Assembly (NCBI GenBank): GCA_902800815.1
Contig: CADCGB010000011.1
Location: 1-64,000, forward strand
DNA from: Fibrobacter succinogenes
Lineage (GTDB): Bacteria; Fibrobacterota; Fibrobacteria; Fibrobacterales; Fibrobacteraceae
Direction of reading: 5' to 3'
Length of the DNA: 64,000 nt
Shown here: positions 1-7,371 of the stretch, piece after piece
Layout: each line of letters begins with the position of its first letter
Position numbering within the stretch: position 1 is the first letter of the stretch
Made by a program: the position numbers and the translations under genes
The notes under the pieces: generated by a model
What the model saw: the letters and a program-made list of their open reading frames with translations, nothing else
What the model was told of the DNA's origin: nothing
The model's database searches: none

Positions 1-1
1 G

Positions 2-409
2 CTCCGCTGCAACTTCCCGAACGGCGACATGGTGGGCCACACCGGTTCCTTCCGCGCCGCTACGATGGCTATCGAAGCTGTGGACATCGGCCTCGCACGA
101 CTCCTCCCGGTGATCGACGCCCTCGGTGGTGTTGCCATCATCACGGCTGACCACGGTAACGCCGACGAAATGTACGAAATCGACAAGAAGACCGGCATGC
201 CGAAGGTCAACAAGGATGGTTCCTTCAAGGCAAAGACCAGCCACACCTTGAACAAGGTTCCTTGCATCCTTTACGATAACGTGACGGGCGGCAAGCTCGG
301 CCTCAAGGAAGGCGACTGGGGTCTTTCCAACATCGCTGCTACGACGGCCAACCTCCTCGGCCTCGAAAAGCATGAAGCCTGGGACGACAGCATGTTGATC
401 ATCAAGTAA
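2..409 (+). CDS. gpmI: 2,3-bisphosphoglycerate-independent phosphoglycerate mutase, C-terminal part
   Basis: This is the 3' end of a gene that enters from the left edge; the frame is open from base 2. The enzyme interconverts 3- and 2-phosphoglycerate in glycolysis in the cytoplasm, using two Mn2+ ions. The visible part starts in the family motif NFPNGDMVGHTG and continues with TADHGNADEM, which holds Asp and His metal ligands of the alkaline-phosphatase-superfamily fold. It ends with the usual short tail, here MLIIK. The ATG at 29 is an internal methionine of the GDMVGHTG motif, not the start. A strong hairpin terminator follows the stop. The only uncertainty is the missing N-terminal three quarters. 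Confidence 0.93.
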   Translation, partial: LRCNFPNGDMVGHTGSFRAATMAIEAVDIGLARLLPVIDALGGVAIITADHGNADEMYEIDKKTGMPKVNKDGSFKAKTSHTLNKVPCILYDNVTGGKLGLKEGDWGLSNIAATTANLLGLEKHEAWDDSMLIIK

Positions 410-433
410 TCAACTGTCGCGACAGAACCATTA

Positions 434-465
434 AAAAGGGAACCCGAAAGGGTTCCTTTTTTTTG
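434..465 (+). terminator. Rho-independent terminator of gpmI
   Basis: A GGAACCC stem with a GAAA loop and GGGTTCC partner is followed by eight T. It lies 25 bases after the gpmI stop. Confidence 0.9.
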
Positions 466-482
466 TATAAAATAAGGTATAA

Positions 483-513
483 AAAAAAGCGCTCCCGAAG
501 GAGCGCTTTTTAA
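483..513 (-). terminator. Terminator of the serine-rich lipoprotein gene, probably bidirectional
   Basis: AAAGCGCTCC-CGAA-GGAGCGCTTT is a perfect hairpin with an A run on one side and a T run on the other, so it can work on both strands. It lies just past the stop of the minus-strand gene that ends at 531. Confidence 0.85.
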
Positions 514-530
514 GCGTGTCTGCCTAGCAA

Positions 531-1520
531 TTACTCGCAGCTACCCAGAGGACCGACCCTGGTAACGTTGAACGAGCCAGTCGTTCCATCTTCGGCCTTA
601 ATCTGGAACTTGATAGACGAAGCTTCCTTTGCCGCCAAGGCTCCAGTAATCTCTGCAGGAGTCGTCCACTGCTGCTTGAAGGAAGCCCACGGGATATTTT
701 CAACTGTCAACGAGCCCGACTTGCTCAATTCATAAGCAGGGACATCCCACCCATAGGATTTTTCCATAGCAGCGGTCAAGCCAATCGCTACAGTCATGGG
801 AGCCGTCGACTTGTACTGTACACAGATACCCCTAATGGAAGAGATATCTCCAGAAGCCTTGTCGTTGGCACCGAAGCCAAAGGCAAAGCCGATAAACGGT
901 TCGTTCGTGTTTGTACCCTGAACAAGAGTAAACGAGCCGCAAATACCACCACAAGCCTCGACCACCGGAGTCATGTCGCCCTTGGCACCCGGTTCAACTT
1001 CCCAGGTAATCTCGGAAGCGCCACCGTTACTTTCATCATTGTAGCCATACCACCAGCCACCGCTCTTGTTTCCAACCGGCACATGCGGATCGCCTGCGGA
1101 ACCATCCCAGAATTCGAGGGTGACCGTAGATTCATCCGCAACCGTGGCAGAGCTCTTCGGGGTAGCCTTGGAACTGCTGGACCTTACAGCGATAGAGCTG
1201 CTAGACAGGGCAAAGATCGAGGAACTGCTCGAGAATCCGATGATAGAGGAACTGCTGAACATCATCCCGGGGAAGGAACTGCTGCTCAGGAACTGGCCTG
1301 CGAACGGATCCATGGAAGAAGAGCTCGGTGTGGCATAGAGCGCTTCAATCGAGTCCCTCACATGCTGCGCAATGGAATCAGCATTCACCTGGGGGTTCTG
1401 TGCCTGGGGCTGCTGAGACGGGTTTTGGTAAGACGGCGCAACCGCAGTTTCGCCAGACTCGTTGCAAGCCACCATAGAGCAGACTGCCACGGTCACCAAG
1501 AGTCCGAGAATCTTTTTCAT
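531..1520 (-). CDS. Serine-rich lipoprotein with C-terminal carbohydrate-binding-like domain
   Basis: A 329-residue lipoprotein. The N-terminus is a signal peptide with lipobox SMVAC (Cys19). Residues 25 to about 130 form a low-complexity linker with many SSSS runs, the linker style of Fibrobacter surface proteins. From about residue 130 a compact domain rich in Gly, Trp and aromatic residues begins (LEFWDGSAGD, GGWWYGYNDESNGGAS) and runs to the end. It contains paired cysteines (EACGGICGS, GICV, and a Cys next to the last residue). The WWYGYND/NGGAS pattern resembles beta-sandwich carbohydrate-binding modules of the CBM11/CIA30 type; this is inference from pattern, not a confirmed match. No catalytic motif is visible. 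It is probably outer-membrane anchored. The neighbouring esterase gene is on the same strand, but a terminator separates the two. Confidence 0.75.
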   Translation of the reverse strand: MKKILGLLVTVAVCSMVACNESGETAVAPSYQNPSQQPQAQNPQVNADSIAQHVRDSIEALYATPSSSSMDPFAGQFLSSSSFPGMMFSSSSIIGFSSSSSIFALSSSSIAVRSSSSKATPKSSATVADESTVTLEFWDGSAGDPHVPVGNKSGGWWYGYNDESNGGASEITWEVEPGAKGDMTPVVEACGGICGSFTLVQGTNTNEPFIGFAFGFGANDKASGDISSIRGICVQYKSTAPMTVAIGLTAAMEKSYGWDVPAYELSKSGSLTVENIPWASFKQQWTTPAEITGALAAKEASSIKFQIKAEDGTTGSFNVTRVGPLGSCE

Positions 1521-1572
1521 TTTGTTTCCTCACTGTTATGTTTTCTAACTACTGAATATATATTTTTTCATA

Positions 1573-1622
1573 CGAAAAAGCAAAAGCGCCTTTCGTTTTT
1601 CCTTCACGAAAGGCGCCTTTTT
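1573..1622 (-). terminator. Terminator downstream of the CE1 esterase gene
   Basis: GCGCCTTTCG (1586-1595) pairs with CGAAAGGCGC (1607-1616). On the minus strand a T-rich stretch follows the hairpin. It ends transcription of the gene at 1647-3119. Confidence 0.85.
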
Positions 1623-1646
1623 TATGCTTTTTTCACAGGGCCTCGC

Positions 1647-3119
1647 CTATTTCACGGAGAAAATCCGGTTAAAGCTACCGTCCTTGACCACATACAGGCC
1701 CTTTTCGATATTCATCGCATCGAGTTTCGCCTGCACATCGCCCATGCGGGTTGCCTTCAGCTTGCACACGAAGGAGCCCTTCATATTGTAGACACTGAAC
1801 GTCCTTTCGCCGGTAAGCAGCATAGCCTTGCCAGCGATACCCGTCGGGGGCGGATCATCAATGACATCGACTTCCATGATAGACACGTTGTCAATGAATA
1901 CGCTGCCCGTAGCAAGGCCCGCATTGAAGGAAATACGGCCATTCTCGTCGGTGGGCTCATTCATGGTAAATACTATTTTAAACGACGTCTTTTCGGTTGT
2001 CAGGTCGAAGGTTTCCGCCTCGCCCAGGTAGCTGGTCCACGGGTCGGTATCCTTCTCGAGGTTCACTTCGAGGGTCCTCGCCTCCGATGCGTATGCGTCA
2101 AACGTCAGCTTGTAACTCTTGCCATTTTCGTAGTGCATCCCGTTCTGGATCATCTGGATGTCGTATGCGTTCGTACCCACGCTGGTCACTTTGATTTCGG
2201 CCATGCCTTCGGTATGCTTCAGGGAACCTTCGCCGCCATGGGTCTGCAACTTCCATCCGGCAAGCTTGAGCGAATCCGAGAACGTTCCGTTGAAAACGGT
2301 ATCCCTGTTGGTCGGGACCTCGATTGCGCCCGCAACGCCGTCGAGCGAGAACATCTTCACGAAGTTCCAGATATCCGAGACATCTGCCTTGGAGGGGCTA
2401 TGCATACGGCCCTCGAGCTTCAAGTGCTTCACGTAGACACCGTCATCGCACGGGCCCCAGGAATAGAGCGTCGCCCTGTTCTCGCTATTCGGGTGATTTT
2501 CCTCGACTTCCGCCTGCGCGGGGCAGTTGAACTGCTGGCGGTAACTCTTGAGGTTGTTTTCGAGATTGTTGTAACCCACCACGTCGTCCTTGGTTCCATG
2601 CGTATGGAAAATAGGCACAGGACGCATGGCCTGGCCCGGGCCGCCCATCAGGTAGCCGGAGCAGGGGGCGAACGCAGCAATCTTGTCTGCAATCTTGCCC
2701 ATCGCATGGTAGCTGAGCATGCCACCCATCGAGAAGCCCGACATGTAGACGCGCTTGGTATCGATGTCGTAGTCCTTGGCGAGCTGGCTAATAATTTCGG
2801 TAATCCACTTGGTGTCCTTGTCACCGCTAATGTCCCACGTGCTGTAGCCCGTAGCGCCCTTGGGGTACGCAACGACAAAACCGGCCGTATCGGCGACCGC
2901 CTCCCAGTGGGTATTCGACTGCTGATAATTGGGGTCCTGGTCCATGCCATGGAAAGAAAGCAGCAACGGGCTCTTTGCCGCGACACCGGACGGCGCGTAG
3001 ACATAGACGTCCCGGCCCGAAACCGAGACCCTCTTGTAATCGTTAATGGATTTTCCACCGCCTCCCCACTGGGCAAAGGAAAGCGATGCCGCAATTAATA
3101 CCGGTAAAAGGTACCTCAT
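1647..3119 (-). CDS. Secreted CE1-family (feruloyl/acetyl esterase, LpqC-type) esterase with CBM4/9-like domain
   Basis: A 490-residue secreted alpha/beta-hydrolase. A signal peptide (about residues 1-16) precedes the catalytic domain (about 25-260). That domain has the oxyanion SFHGMD segment (55-60), the nucleophile Ser130 in GFSMG, an Asp in HGTKDDVV (178/179) and His240 in RMHSP. This is the pattern of the PHB-depolymerase/feruloyl-esterase-like CE1 group. Residues 275-420 form a beta-rich module (NGTFSDSL, GWKLQTHGGE, FIDNVSI) typical of CBM4/9 carbohydrate-binding modules. The last 60 residues, ending GLYVVKDGSFNRIFSVK, match the C-terminal tail shared by other secreted enzymes here. 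The expected role is removal of feruloyl or acetyl groups from xylan; the exact substrate cannot be read from sequence. Confidence 0.85.
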   Translation of the reverse strand: MRYLLPVLIAASLSFAQWGGGGKSINDYKRVSVSGRDVYVYAPSGVAAKSPLLLSFHGMDQDPNYQQSNTHWEAVADTAGFVVAYPKGATGYSTWDISGDKDTKWITEIISQLAKDYDIDTKRVYMSGFSMGGMLSYHAMGKIADKIAAFAPCSGYLMGGPGQAMRPVPIFHTHGTKDDVVGYNNLENNLKSYRQQFNCPAQAEVEENHPNSENRATLYSWGPCDDGVYVKHLKLEGRMHSPSKADVSDIWNFVKMFSLDGVAGAIEVPTNRDTVFNGTFSDSLKLAGWKLQTHGGEGSLKHTEGMAEIKVTSVGTNAYDIQMIQNGMHYENGKSYKLTFDAYASEARTLEVNLEKDTDPWTSYLGEAETFDLTTEKTSFKIVFTMNEPTDENGRISFNAGLATGSVFIDNVSIMEVDVIDDPPPTGIAGKAMLLTGERTFSVYNMKGSFVCKLKATRMGDVQAKLDAMNIEKGLYVVKDGSFNRIFSVK

Positions 3120-3271
3120 TTAAACACTCCTGGGATAAAATGTTCCAAAAATTAATATACAACCAAAATAACGGAATGCACCCGGACTTGCCCAAATAGC
3201 GGTGTAAACGACTACAACGGACAAATTAGCGATTTTTCGCGAAAAACGGGAATTTCCTATATTTAGGAGGA

Positions 3272-4207
3272 ATGAAAATCTACTACCACCTTCCCGGACT
3301 GTTCGAGTTTTACGAACTTTACAAAGCGTTCCTGCCGCTATGGCACGAACACCGGGAATACTTTTATGACTGGTGCGATATTGGCTCCATTTACGGAGCA
3401 CCAAGCGATTGCATCTGGGGTGGCGGGCGTGTAGGTTTCGGGGATGCCGAGCCAGAAAAGGTTGCCGCACTCGTAAAGGAATACGGGATTTCGGCTCGGC
3501 TCACCCTCAGCAATTCCCTGATTCGCGAGGAACACCTCGCCGACGTGCAGTGCAATGAATTGTGCAGGATGTTCGAGAGCACAAGTGAAAATGGTGCGGG
3601 CAAGAACGGCGCCGAGTTCGATGCAGGTTTGGACGGTGCCGGCATCATCGTCCATTCGGACCTGTTGCTTAATTACATCAAGGCCAAGTACCCTAGGTTT
3701 TATTTTGTCTCCTCAACCACGAAGGTAATTACTGACTTCGAGCAATTTGTCGCAGAGCTGAACCGCGATGAATTCCGTTACGTTGTCCCGGATTTTCGCC
3801 TGAACAAGCAATTCGATAAGCTGAACGCGCTCACGGATGCGCAAAAGCAGAAGGTCGAGTTTCTTTGCAATGAATGCTGCTGGTTCGGCTGTTACGACCG
3901 CAAGGCCTGCTACGAGAACGTGAGCCGCAAAAGCCTCGACGAAGACTGCGCAGACCATGAATGCGTCTCGCCCACCGCCCAGAGGGGCTACCGATTCTCC
4001 GACGCGATGAAGAACCCGGGTTTCATCGGGATAGGCGACATCCAGAACGTGTACGCGCCCGCAGGGTTCAGGCACTTCAAAATCGAAGGGCGTAGCCTCG
4101 GCAGCGCCATCATCCTGGAATTCCTGCTTTACTACATGACCAAGCCCGAGCACCAGCTCAAAGTGCGCGAAGAAATCTACCTGGACAGTTCGCTGGATTT
4201 GTTCTAA
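3272..4207 (+). CDS. Peptidase U32-like protein, possible Fe-S cluster binder
   Basis: A 311-residue cytoplasmic protein without signal peptide. Near the C-terminus it carries FRHFKIEGRSLG, which resembles the FKIEGR signature of U32-family proteins (YhbU/UbiU/UbiV/RlhA group). In the middle is a cysteine cluster (FLCNECCWFGCYDRKAC, then DEDCADHEC), placed roughly where UbiU-type proteins bind a 4Fe-4S cluster. The ITDFEQF...VVPDFRLN segments fit an (alpha/beta) barrel. U32 relatives act in tRNA/rRNA hydroxylation, oxygen-independent ubiquinone hydroxylation or collagen hydrolysis; which applies here is unknown, and the sequence is divergent. An AGGAGG ribosome-binding site (3265-3270) sets the start. 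It stands alone, with no operon partners. Confidence 0.55.
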   Translation: MKIYYHLPGLFEFYELYKAFLPLWHEHREYFYDWCDIGSIYGAPSDCIWGGGRVGFGDAEPEKVAALVKEYGISARLTLSNSLIREEHLADVQCNELCRMFESTSENGAGKNGAEFDAGLDGAGIIVHSDLLLNYIKAKYPRFYFVSSTTKVITDFEQFVAELNRDEFRYVVPDFRLNKQFDKLNALTDAQKQKVEFLCNECCWFGCYDRKACYENVSRKSLDEDCADHECVSPTAQRGYRFSDAMKNPGFIGIGDIQNVYAPAGFRHFKIEGRSLGSAIILEFLLYYMTKPEHQLKVREEIYLDSSLDLF

Positions 4208-4392
4208 CGCAATCACGCAAATATTGGGCAACTGCATTTTTTATAAATGTCATGTTTTGACATTCTGTTTATTTATATTTGATCGTGAGCAGTACAAAAG
4301 CGACATCAAACGCGAGGGGGCCAATAAAACTTTTTCTTAGATTCAAGCACTTATAATTGTATTTTGGCGCAATTTTAAAGTTATTTGGCGTA

Positions 4393-4421
4393 TTGACAAT
4401 TTGTAATACAATTTGTATATT
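4393..4421 (+). promoter_or_regulatory. Consensus promoter with operator-like repeats for the brnTA remnant
   Basis: TTGACA (4393-4398), a 17-base spacer and TATATT (4416-4421) form a near-consensus sigma-70 promoter. The spacer holds a 12-base-period direct repeat of ACAATTTGTA (4396-4405, 4408-4417) and an internal TTGTA-A-TACAA dyad. These are a plausible operator for an autoregulating antitoxin. Confidence 0.7.
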
Positions 4422-4435
4422 AATTATGAAGATAA

Positions 4436-4564
4436 TCAAGATACTTAGCAATCGGAGAGGTAGACGGTAAAATATGGTCAGTCGTACTAGAAAAAGACCT
4501 ATACACAGTCGTCACAGCAAGGCGAGCACACAAAGACGAGGAAAACCTATGGAAATCAAGGTAA
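4436..4564 (+). pseudogene. C-terminal remnant of a BrnT-type toxin gene
   Basis: This frame reads SRYLAIGEVDGKIWSVVLEK and then TVVTARRAHKDEENLWKSR before a stop at 4562-4564. It closely resembles the last 40 residues of BrnT RelE-fold toxins, including the ARRA-K-EE ending. A stop at 4433-4435 closes the frame upstream, and no frame in 4208-4430 encodes the missing N-terminal half. The promoter lies directly in front, so about half of the toxin gene has been lost. The end overlaps the start of the antitoxin gene by 16 bases, as in intact brnTA operons. An ATG at 4426 is in another frame and gives only a 14-codon peptide. Confidence 0.6.
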
Positions 4565-4848
4565 TGGAAAAGCCCGACATGACGGAAGAAGAACTCCGCT
4601 ATTTTAACGAGCACGATTTTGCAGAGGAATTTCGCAAGGGTTTGGAAGATGGCACAACGATCGTCAGCAACGGCCCCTGGGAAGAAACCGTAAAGGAAAT
4701 CAAGGCCCGCAAGGCTCGCGAAACAACGAAGATGGCATCTTTCCGTTTGCCGACTTGGGTCATTGAAGGGCTGAAGCGCAATGCAGCAAAAGGCGGCGTC
4801 AAATACAGTGAATACGCCATTGAGGTCTTGTCAAAGGCCGCGGTATAA
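4549..4848 (+). CDS. BrnA/CopG-like antitoxin, probably orphaned
   Basis: A 99-residue protein; this ATG is chosen because it overlaps the toxin remnant in the usual brnTA manner. The N-terminal half is acidic (EKPDMTEEELRYF). The C-terminal third, MASFRLPTWVIEGLKRNAAK followed by YSEYAIEVLSKA, fits a ribbon-helix-helix DNA-binding unit as in BrnA and CopG antitoxins. Such antitoxins bind the toxin and repress their own promoter; the repeats in the promoter at 4393-4421 would be the target. With the toxin truncated it may act only as a repressor. The stop is 15 bases before nnr, so the two genes may be partly co-transcribed. Confidence 0.65.
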   Translation: MEIKVMEKPDMTEEELRYFNEHDFAEEFRKGLEDGTTIVSNGPWEETVKEIKARKARETTKMASFRLPTWVIEGLKRNAAKGGVKYSEYAIEVLSKAAV

Positions 4849-4863
4849 ATTTATATTCAAGAT

Positions 4864-6567
4864 ATGAAACACCTCGACCAGTTCAGTTATACCGAAGTCA
4901 TGCCCGTCCTCTCAACAGAGGGAATGAGGGCGCTTGACAAGGCGGCCAAGGAAGAAATGGCCAAGGCCGCGGGCGATGGCATTTCTGCCGTCGACGCCGG
5001 TTATGAACTGATGAAACAGGCGGGAGCCGCGCTGTTCCAGAAGGTGGTCGAGACTCTAGATAATTTCGGGATTGGGGATGCGCCGCGATCCGTCGCAGTA
5101 TTTGTCGGCGGGGGCAACAACGGGGGCGACGGGCTCGTACTCGCGAAGTTGCTGATTGAAGCGGGGATTCCCTGCACCACATATTCGCTTGCCGCCGCGA
5201 ACAAGTTCCAGAACGAAGCCAAGATGGCGCTGGAAGATTTTGCGCTGGCAGGCGGCCATTTAATTCCGTATTCGCCGGTTGGAACAGCGTCGGCTTCAGG
5301 AAGTTTATCGCAGGCAGGAACTGCGCCGAGATTCGCGGGTTTCGACCTGATCGTTGATTGCATGCTCGGGAACGGAGCGCACGGCGAACTACGGGAACTG
5401 TACGCAGCCGCGGTCCGCGACATTGCCGCATCAAACATCCCGGTTGTCGCGGCCGACGCCCCTACCGGATACGATTCCCAGGCGCACGGGCGTCGGGAAC
5501 CCTGCACTCATGCACTTGAAACCCTGATGTTCGGGTTCCCGCGGCTGGATGCATATACGCGCGAAGGCGGGCCGGTATTCGGCAATGCGGCCGTAGCGCC
5601 GCTTTGCTATCCCGAAGAGAACATCAAGCAATTCGACGAAAAAGTCTACCTCGCAGAGGAATCGCTCATACCGCAGATGTTGCCCGAGCGCGACGACTGG
5701 GGAGACAAGCGCAAACAAGGCTGCGCGATGATTGTTGCAGGCTCCGGCGACATGCCGGGAGCTGCAGCGCTCTGCACTGGAGCCGCCCTCCGGAGCGGCG
5801 CCGGCCTCGTGACGCTAGCGAGCCCGGACGCCATAATGCCCGTACTGCAGGCAAAACTCTCGGAACCCGTATTCTGCAACCTGCAAGACATGGCCGGCCA
5901 GGACGGAGACACGGTCGATGACCGCGCCACCGCCCTCTCCCCCGCACACATCCCGCAGATTCTCGAGAAGGCATCACACAACCAGGCACTCGCCATCGGG
6001 CCCGGAATCGGTAGCGCCGATTGCACGCGCGACGCCGTCATCGAAATTCTCCCGCAAGTCAAGTGCCCGATGGTCATCGACGCCGACGCGCTGAACGCCA
6101 TCGCCACGCTCAACAGGACTTCGGCAAGCCCCGCCTCCGGCGCGGCATCGTTCCTGCACAGCATCGCCTCCGCGGCCGTGCTCACCCCGCACCGCCGCGA
6201 ATTCGAAAGGCTTTTCGGCACACTCCCGACAAACGATATCGACATACCGAACTTATTGCGTGACATCGCCCGCCACACGAAAAAAGTCATCCTCCTGAAG
6301 GGCGCCCCCACCTTCGTCGCGAGCCCCGACGGACGCGTGTTCATTGTACCCGCACACAACTCGGGCCTCGCCAAGGGCGGCTCGGGCGACGTTCTTACCG
6401 GCATCATCACGGCTCTGCTCGCACAGGGCTTGCCCGCCTGCGAAGCCGCCGTACTCGGAGCATTGCTGCATCAAAAAGCGGGCCGCATAGCCCGCACAAA
6501 AATGGGAGCATTCAGCATGCTCCCGAGCGATGTCATCGACGCGCTACCGCAGGCATTTGGCCGATAA
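4864..6567 (+). CDS. nnr: Bifunctional NAD(P)H-hydrate repair enzyme (epimerase / ADP-dependent dehydratase)
   Basis: A 567-residue fusion. The N-terminal YjeF_N domain (about 1-240) epimerises NAD(P)HX and carries the nucleotide-binding loop GGGNNGGDG (82-90) and DCMLGNGAHG. The C-terminal domain (about 255-567) has the ribokinase-like fold of ADP-dependent NAD(P)HX dehydratases, with AGSGDMPGAA, IGPGIGS, VIDADALN and GGSGDVLTG; the Asp of GSGD (about 509) is catalytic. Together they repair hydrated NADH and NADPH. Length and domain order match bacterial Nnr. There is no clear Shine-Dalgarno sequence; TATATT (4852-4857) lies exactly where it would start transcription on the ATG, which suggests a leaderless message. 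Confidence 0.93.
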   Translation: MKHLDQFSYTEVMPVLSTEGMRALDKAAKEEMAKAAGDGISAVDAGYELMKQAGAALFQKVVETLDNFGIGDAPRSVAVFVGGGNNGGDGLVLAKLLIEAGIPCTTYSLAAANKFQNEAKMALEDFALAGGHLIPYSPVGTASASGSLSQAGTAPRFAGFDLIVDCMLGNGAHGELRELYAAAVRDIAASNIPVVAADAPTGYDSQAHGRREPCTHALETLMFGFPRLDAYTREGGPVFGNAAVAPLCYPEENIKQFDEKVYLAEESLIPQMLPERDDWGDKRKQGCAMIVAGSGDMPGAAALCTGAALRSGAGLVTLASPDAIMPVLQAKLSEPVFCNLQDMAGQDGDTVDDRATALSPAHIPQILEKASHNQALAIGPGIGSADCTRDAVIEILPQVKCPMVIDADALNAIATLNRTSASPASGAASFLHSIASAAVLTPHRREFERLFGTLPTNDIDIPNLLRDIARHTKKVILLKGAPTFVASPDGRVFIVPAHNSGLAKGGSGDVLTGIITALLAQGLPACEAAVLGALLHQKAGRIARTKMGAFSMLPSDVIDALPQAFGR

Positions 6568-6581
6568 ATTTATCCTTAGAA

Positions 6582-7292
6582 CTAATCCTTGAGGCAACGG
6601 ACAGATAGCCCGAGGTCCTTTTCGCTGCTGCTCAGCCATGGATAGAGATTGCTGTAGTCCATGAACAAGTAATACGCAGTGTCGCTATAACGTTCAGAAG
6701 AACTCCAGATGTATGCATAGTAACCCTCAACGCTATATTCTCCGTTGACGAGCCTATATCCGGCAGACAACGCAGTAAAGGAATAAGCATCCGTTCCGTT
6801 TCCGTCGTCGTCCCAGCCACTGGAGGCCTTAAGTTTCTCGGCCGCCCTCGCCTGGCCCCCGACCGCAGAGAGCAACGTTTCAAGCTCTTCAAATGTAGGC
6901 AGGTGCCAACCGCTCGGGCAAACCGTCATCGCGGCAGCCCAGGTATAAAAGCGGCCATACTTTGCGCAGTATTCTGCAGAATCATTATAGCAGAAACTAT
7001 TTTCCGTTTCGAAGTTAAGGTTTTCAGCCATCCAGGTTTGTGCGCCGACAACAACAGTCTTGTAAGTTTGACCGTCACGCGCATCCACCAACTCGCCATA
7101 TTCGCAGGTATCTGCAATATCAGTCTTGCACGGAGTCGCCAAAGTCACCGAACTAGAAGATTGCCCCGAACTCGATGACGACTTTGCTAACGACGATTCC
7201 TTCCCGTCTGGGCGAGTTGCAAAATCGCTATCGTCGTCACCGCAAGCAGCCAGACACAGGAATGCAACCAGGGCAAAAATTCTCCATCTCAT
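6582..7292 (-). CDS. FISUMP-domain lipoprotein (Fibrobacter major paralogous domain)
   Basis: A 236-residue lipoprotein with lipobox CLAAC (Cys17) and a short serine-rich linker (SSLAKSSSSSGQSSSS). A single Fibrobacter major paralogous domain (TIGR02145) fills residues 65-236. Its hallmarks are all present: DARDGQTYKTVVVG, TWMAENLNF, CPSGWHLPT, a WSSSE segment and the ending LGLSVRCLKD. The family is greatly expanded in Fibrobacter and its function is not established. An exposed role in substrate contact is often assumed and cannot be tested from sequence. The stop lies 14 bases from the convergent nnr stop. Confidence 0.9.
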   Translation of the reverse strand: MRWRIFALVAFLCLAACGDDDSDFATRPDGKESSLAKSSSSSGQSSSSVTLATPCKTDIADTCEYGELVDARDGQTYKTVVVGAQTWMAENLNFETENSFCYNDSAEYCAKYGRFYTWAAAMTVCPSGWHLPTFEELETLLSAVGGQARAAEKLKASSGWDDDGNGTDAYSFTALSAGYRLVNGEYSVEGYYAYIWSSSERYSDTAYYLFMDYSNLYPWLSSSEKDLGLSVRCLKD

Positions 7293-7319
7293 AGTGGTCC
7301 TCCCATTTTATACACAATG

Positions 7320-7351
7320 TAAAAAAGCGCCCGCTGTTATGCGGGCGCCGG
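7320..7351 (-). terminator. Terminator of the pectate lyase gene
   Basis: GCGCCCGC and GCGGGCGC flank a short loop and are followed, on the minus strand, by six T. The hairpin sits just past the stop of the gene that ends at 7372. Confidence 0.88.
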
Positions 7352-7371
7352 TGTTTTGGAGGAGAACAAAT

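Noticed and set aside
1083-3098. A 671-codon open frame opposite the esterase and lipoprotein genes
   Set aside because: It spans two real minus-strand genes and the terminator between them and has no recognisable domain.
4269-4451. A 60-codon minus-strand frame beside the toxin remnant
   Set aside because: It is AT-rich chance sequence that overlaps the promoter region, without ribosome-binding site or similarity.
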